NCBI GenBank assembly: GCA_018812505.1
Contig: JAHJDK010000022.1
Coordinates: forward strand, 1 to 8,851
Reading direction: 5' to 3'
DNA from: Nanobdellota archaeon
Lineage (GTDB): Archaea; Nanobdellota; Nanobdellia; Woesearchaeales; GCA-2686295
DNA: 8,851 bases
The notes below the pieces were generated by a model. It searched no databases, was not told the origin of the DNA, and was given only the letters and a program-made list of their open reading frames with translations. Positions 6,203-8,851 of this stretch are shown piece by piece; position 1 is the first letter of the stretch, and each line of letters begins with the position of its first letter. Position numbers and translations under genes: made by a program.

Positions 6203-7137
6203 ATTAATCTCTTTTCAATCTCTCTTTTTTCTAACGGTTCATATTTAAGACTTTTTTTGTTGATATGCCAAAGAGTTGCTTGTAAGAAATAGAATATTGA
6301 TCTGCACATATCTGTTTGTGTTATTATTCCTTTTAACTCGTCATTATTTGTTATTGGTAATCTTCTGACATTGTCAACCACCATTAGTCTGTTGGCTTCA
6401 AATATGTTTGTATCATCTGAAATTGTCATTACTGGAGATATCATTAATTCATTGACTGTTGAGGATTGACATTTTTCAGGATTTTCAACTATGCTTGCAG
6501 TTACGTCATACTCTGTTATTATTCCTGCAATTTTTTTATCTTCAAGGATTATTATTGAGCCTATGTTTTTTTCACTCATCAATTTTTTTGCATCAGAAAA
6601 TTTTGTATCTTTAGTGGTTGTAATAACTTCTTTAGTCATTACCTGTGTTACTTGTAATAAATCTTCTGTTTTAACTTCTAATGAATCAAAGAACTTATCA
6701 AATAGTCTGACAAAGTCAGTTTGTGTTACTATTCCAACCATAGCCCCATTTTTTTCAACAACTAGTTTTCTAAAGTTGTTTTTTACTAGTATAGGGACTG
6801 CTTCAGCAACTTTTGTGTTAGGGTTTATTGTTACTAGTTTTGGTGACATTAAATAGTTAACATTTAGTTCTTCTAATTCTTTCTTGTTAAGAGGTGCTTT
6901 CTTTAAGAAGTCTCTTTCAGTAACCACTCCAACAGGTCTATCTCCATCTTTAACAACTACACAGGAAACTTTTTCACCAACTATTATCTGTCCTGCTTGA
7001 CTTAGTTTTTCATTTTTTTGAATGGATATAACATATTTAGACATGACTTCAGAAACAGGTTTATTAAGCACCTCAATTATTTTTTTCTTTAGTTTATCTT
7101 CTAATTTCTTCTTTTTTAGGTTCTCAAAAAAACTCAT
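6199..7137 (-). CDS. Four-CBS-domain protein
   Basis: The protein is 312 aa and consists almost entirely of four CBS repeats (about 27-80, 92-146, 163-216 and 228-282). Each repeat ends in the characteristic strand and turn: VGVVTERDF, VGIVTQTDF, AGIITEYDV and KGIITQTDM. The Thr and Asp in these endings commonly bind the ribose and phosphate of adenine nucleotides. Repeats also start with PVSEVMSK, YLMSPK, VTQVMTKE and ELMISPVMT. Before the first repeat lies a Lys-rich helix (8-25), and a basic C-terminal tail follows the last. There is no attached catalytic or transport domain, so it probably acts as a nucleotide-sensing regulator of a partner in trans. The gene begins one base after the stop of the small membrane-protein gene, so the two are likely co-translated, and that protein is a candidate partner. 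Confidence 0.9.
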   Translation of the reverse strand: MSFFENLKKKKLEDKLKKKIIEVLNKPVSEVMSKYVISIQKNEKLSQAGQIIVGEKVSCVVVKDGDRPVGVVTERDFLKKAPLNKKELEELNVNYLMSPKLVTINPNTKVAEAVPILVKNNFRKLVVEKNGAMVGIVTQTDFVRLFDKFFDSLEVKTEDLLQVTQVMTKEVITTTKDTKFSDAKKLMSEKNIGSIIILEDKKIAGIITEYDVTASIVENPEKCQSSTVNELMISPVMTISDDTNIFEANRLMVVDNVRRLPITNNDELKGIITQTDMCRSIFYFLQATLWHINKKSLKYEPLEKREIEKRLI

Positions 7138-7138
7138 T

Positions 7139-7375
7139 TTATTTCTTTTTCCTTTTGTAATGATGCTGGTTATGTATTGCTAGTTTTTCAAGATATTCTT
7201 CCTCTAACGGTGCCTTGCTCATACTTATAATTGATGCTATGAACATAGCCACAAAAACCAATAGAAAAGCAAAAGCCCAAGTTTTAATAACACTTGTCAA
7301 TAAAAACGCACTAGCTATAAATCCAAACATTGAAAAAAGCATGAAACTGCTTGGTAAAGGAGCAACTTTGAACAT
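7139..7375 (-). CDS. Small two-helix membrane protein
   Basis: The protein is 78 aa from the ATG at 7375. An in-frame GTG at 7384 lies inside the Shine-Dalgarno GAGGTG (7387-7382), which has a 6-nt spacer to the ATG, so the shorter start is chosen. Two hydrophobic segments are visible (about 8-29 and 32-50), separated by a short KTW turn. A charged tail, rich in Glu then His and Lys (EEEYLEKLAIHNQHHYKRKKK), follows. The helical-hairpin layout and basic end suggest an inner-membrane protein with a cytoplasmic tail. I do not recognise the family. It sits between trpS and the CBS gene on the same strand, 1 nt from the latter, and has its own candidate promoter. Confidence 0.75.
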   Translation of the reverse strand: MFKVAPLPSSFMLFSMFGFIASAFLLTSVIKTWAFAFLLVFVAMFIASIISMSKAPLEEEYLEKLAIHNQHHYKRKKK

Positions 7376-7381
7376 ATTATA

Positions 7382-7387
7382 CACCTC
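7382..7387 (-). promoter_or_regulatory. Shine-Dalgarno of the small membrane-protein gene
   Basis: GAGGTG on the minus strand is followed by a 6-nt spacer (TATAAT) and the ATG at 7375. It overlaps an in-frame GTG at 7384 that would otherwise be called as the start. Confidence 0.65.
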
Positions 7388-7412
7388 TTTTTTTAATTAT
7401 TAACAAAACGTT

Positions 7413-7440
7413 TTTTCTCTTTAAATATTTTCTCTTTAAA
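7413..7440. repeat. 13-bp tandem direct repeat over the promoter and trpS stop
   Basis: TTTTCTCTTTAAA occurs at 7413-7425 and again at 7428-7440, with a 2-bp spacer (15-bp period). One copy overlaps the trpS stop codon (7438-7436). Together they enclose the TATA-like element of the small membrane-protein gene. Confidence 0.6.
7421..7430 (-). promoter_or_regulatory. Candidate TATA box for the small membrane-protein and CBS genes
   Basis: AAATATTTAA on the minus strand would start transcription near 7400, leaving a leader of about 25 nt that contains the Shine-Dalgarno at 7387-7382. It lies in the 60-bp gap after trpS. Read-through from trpS is also possible because no T-tract terminator is seen on this strand. 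Confidence 0.4.
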
Positions 7441-8521
7441 ACTTTACGAACTGGAGTTTGTCAACTTGTTTTCTGGCTTTTAATAGTTTATTATTAAAAT
7501 CTTTCATAAAATTAATCATTTTTTCAACTGCTATTTGTTTTATTTCTCCAGCACTCATAATTCCTGATTTATAATCTTGATATATGTCGTCTAATTCCTT
7601 GTCATCCTCAACTAAGTGTTGTTTTAACAGTTCAAACACCATACATTTTTCTACTTCAGCACCTAATCTTCTGTGTTCTTCAAGTGTTGGTCTACCGCCA
7701 CTAACAGCTCTCATAATTTTTTTCTTAACAGCAGTTTCATCTTCAGGTATGGTGATGCATGATTCTGGTTTTGACTTTGACATTTTTACGCTTCCATCTA
7801 GTGAAGGTGTATATTTGTGATATAATGATCCTGGAGAAAAAAACTTTTTTTCTTTCATACGGCTAACAACATCTCTTGTTAATCTGATATGTGGATCTTG
7901 ATCTATGCCTACAGGTATTATTCCAGGCATTCGTTCTTTAAACTGAGGATATAGTATATCTCCGACTTGTGTTACTGCACTCATTATTCGTCCTGGATCA
8001 GCACTTCCATAGATTGCTTTGAACTCATTTAAAGTTATTTTTCTAGCCGCTTGATAAGCAAAGTGTACAACTTCTCGGTTTTCTGATTGAAAATAAAAAA
8101 TAGTTTTTTTAGGATCTAGACCTAAAGCGATGTAAGCTGGTATGTGAAATTTTAAAGCTCTTTCTCGTCCTTCTTGCAGGCTTACGCCTCTGGCGGCTTG
8201 TGCTTCTAAATCAGCCACCAAGATATATGTTTTGGCTCCTTGCTCTTGAAAATATTTCAAGTTTTCAACAACTAATTTTGTTCCTAGGTGAATCTCTTGA
8301 TTTGTAGGCATTATTCCACTCAGAGCATAAAAGGGTTTTTTCTCTCGAATACATTTAGATATTATTTGTAAATCTCTACCTGCAAAAACAACTCCTCTGC
8401 GCATAAGCTTGTTTGGGTTAGGAAAGTTAACACTATCAAATGTTTGAAGCCCAAAATCCTTCACAACTTTTTTGTAATCTTGTACAAGTTCTGAACCGTA
8501 AGGATCAATTATTTTTGTCAT
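7436..8521 (-). CDS. trpS: Tryptophanyl-tRNA synthetase, archaeal/eukaryotic type
   Basis: The 361-aa class I synthetase should charge tRNA-Trp in the cytoplasm. The start ATG at 8521 follows the upstream gene by 13 nt. Visible landmarks are MRRGVVFAGRD (40-50), KKPFYALSG (61-69), a degenerate HIGH motif IHLGT (77-81), and GIDQDPHIRLTRD (205-217). The KMSKS loop is intact (246-250), followed by SGGRPTLEEHRRLG, a stretch typical of archaeal and eukaryotic TrpRS. The Rossmann fold thus appears complete, and the length fits an enzyme without appended domains. Compared from memory with human and Pyrococcus TrpRS, the pocket differs. Leu67 replaces the tryptophan-contacting Tyr, and Val102 (in ILVADLEAQ) replaces the Gln. 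The second His of HIGH is Thr81. Similar sequences occur among haloarchaeal second-copy TrpRS as I recall them. Another aromatic specificity is not excluded. Confidence 0.85.
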   Translation of the reverse strand: MTKIIDPYGSELVQDYKKVVKDFGLQTFDSVNFPNPNKLMRRGVVFAGRDLQIISKCIREKKPFYALSGIMPTNQEIHLGTKLVVENLKYFQEQGAKTYILVADLEAQAARGVSLQEGRERALKFHIPAYIALGLDPKKTIFYFQSENREVVHFAYQAARKITLNEFKAIYGSADPGRIMSAVTQVGDILYPQFKERMPGIIPVGIDQDPHIRLTRDVVSRMKEKKFFSPGSLYHKYTPSLDGSVKMSKSKPESCITIPEDETAVKKKIMRAVSGGRPTLEEHRRLGAEVEKCMVFELLKQHLVEDDKELDDIYQDYKSGIMSAGEIKQIAVEKMINFMKDFNNKLLKARKQVDKLQFVKF

Positions 8522-8534
8522 TATACATCATATT

Positions 8535-8851
8535 TTATTTTTGTCTATATAAAATTTTTGCTGTCTCATATGATTCTTTGTTTATCACATGATATTGTTT
8601 TGCGTTCTGTTTTTCTAAAAACAATTCATCGTTTCCAATTTTTAGATAAACCATTGTTTTGTATTGGCTTTCTTGGTCGTATAAGTCTGTTGACGATTGT
8701 ACTTGTTGAATAACTAACTCTAATTGTTGTTGCTCTTTTGATTGATTTATTATTTGTCTGACTTTATGACTTCCTAAAATAGATTTAACTCCTGCTTGTT
8801 TTATTATATTTGTTATTTCTTCTTTATTGTTTATTATTTTTTTATAATTCA
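8535..8851 (-). CDS. C-terminal part of an unrecognised protein, 5' end outside window
   Basis: An open frame enters from the right edge and runs 104 codons to a TAA at 8537-8535. It ends 13 nt before trpS on the same strand, so the two are probably co-transcribed. The fragment is hydrophilic and rich in Gln, Lys, Asn and Ile (ITNIIKQAGVKSILGSHKVR; SKEQQQLELVIQQVQSS), suggesting helices with some coiled-coil character. A short beta-like segment (MVYLKIGNDELFL) follows near the end. No membrane segment or known motif is seen and I do not assign a function. The length of open frame and the tight spacing to trpS support a real gene. Confidence 0.6.
   Translation of the reverse strand, partial: NYKKIINNKEEITNIIKQAGVKSILGSHKVRQIINQSKEQQQLELVIQQVQSSTDLYDQESQYKTMVYLKIGNDELFLEKQNAKQYHVINKESYETAKILYRQK

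Noticed and set aside
6491..6856. Plus-strand open frame of 121 codons
   Set aside because: It is antisense to the CBS repeats; its hydrophobic Ser/Thr/Val-rich translation is the complement of CBS codons.
1..8851. CRISPR array, insertion sequence or other mobile element
   Set aside because: No regularly spaced repeats, transposase, integrase or terminal inverted repeats flanked by duplications are present.

Overview
The window looks like a piece of a small-genome, AT-rich archaeal chromosome, most likely from a DPANN-type lineage (Woesearchaeota, Pacearchaeota or similar). The domain call rests on four things: an archaeal-type DnaG primase; a tryptophanyl-tRNA synthetase of the archaeal/eukaryotic type; TATA boxes about 25 nt upstream of start codons with no leader; and ribosome-binding sites complementary to the archaeal 16S 3' end (GGTGAT, GAGGTG, GGAGGAG). 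The exact lineage is an inference.

Layout. Bases 1-1230 (minus strand) carry dnaG, cut at its 3' end by the window edge. Bases 1231-1662 hold no protein gene. They contain a dnaG leader with a hairpin, a repeat-rich promoter zone, and a GC-richer structured segment (about 1465-1611) with its own TATA box at the expected distance, read here as a probable minus-strand non-coding RNA. Bases 1663-3072 (minus) encode a membrane-anchored parvulin prolyl isomerase fused to a VKOR-type thioredoxin domain. Bases 3073-3309 are a divergent promoter region. From there run, on the plus strand, a HerA/FtsK-like ATPase (3310-4629), an MFS transporter one base after it (4631-5809), a T-rich terminator, and a small soluble protein with its own leaderless promoter (5894-6202). 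That gene converges on a minus-strand cluster with interlocked stop codons. In transcription order the cluster is an unrecognised partial gene (8851-8535), trpS (8521-7436), a two-helix small membrane protein (7375-7139) and a four-CBS-domain protein (7137-6199).

How they work together. The window mixes housekeeping information processing (primase, TrpRS, DNA-pumping-type ATPase) with envelope functions (secreted folding and disulfide factor, transporter, small membrane protein, CBS sensor). The most interesting items are the isomerase-thioredoxin fusion, the candidate structured RNA upstream of dnaG, the TrpRS lacking the usual tryptophan-pocket residues, and an 8-bp motif shared by the dnaG and HerA-like promoter regions. 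No mobile element, CRISPR array, tRNA or rRNA was found.
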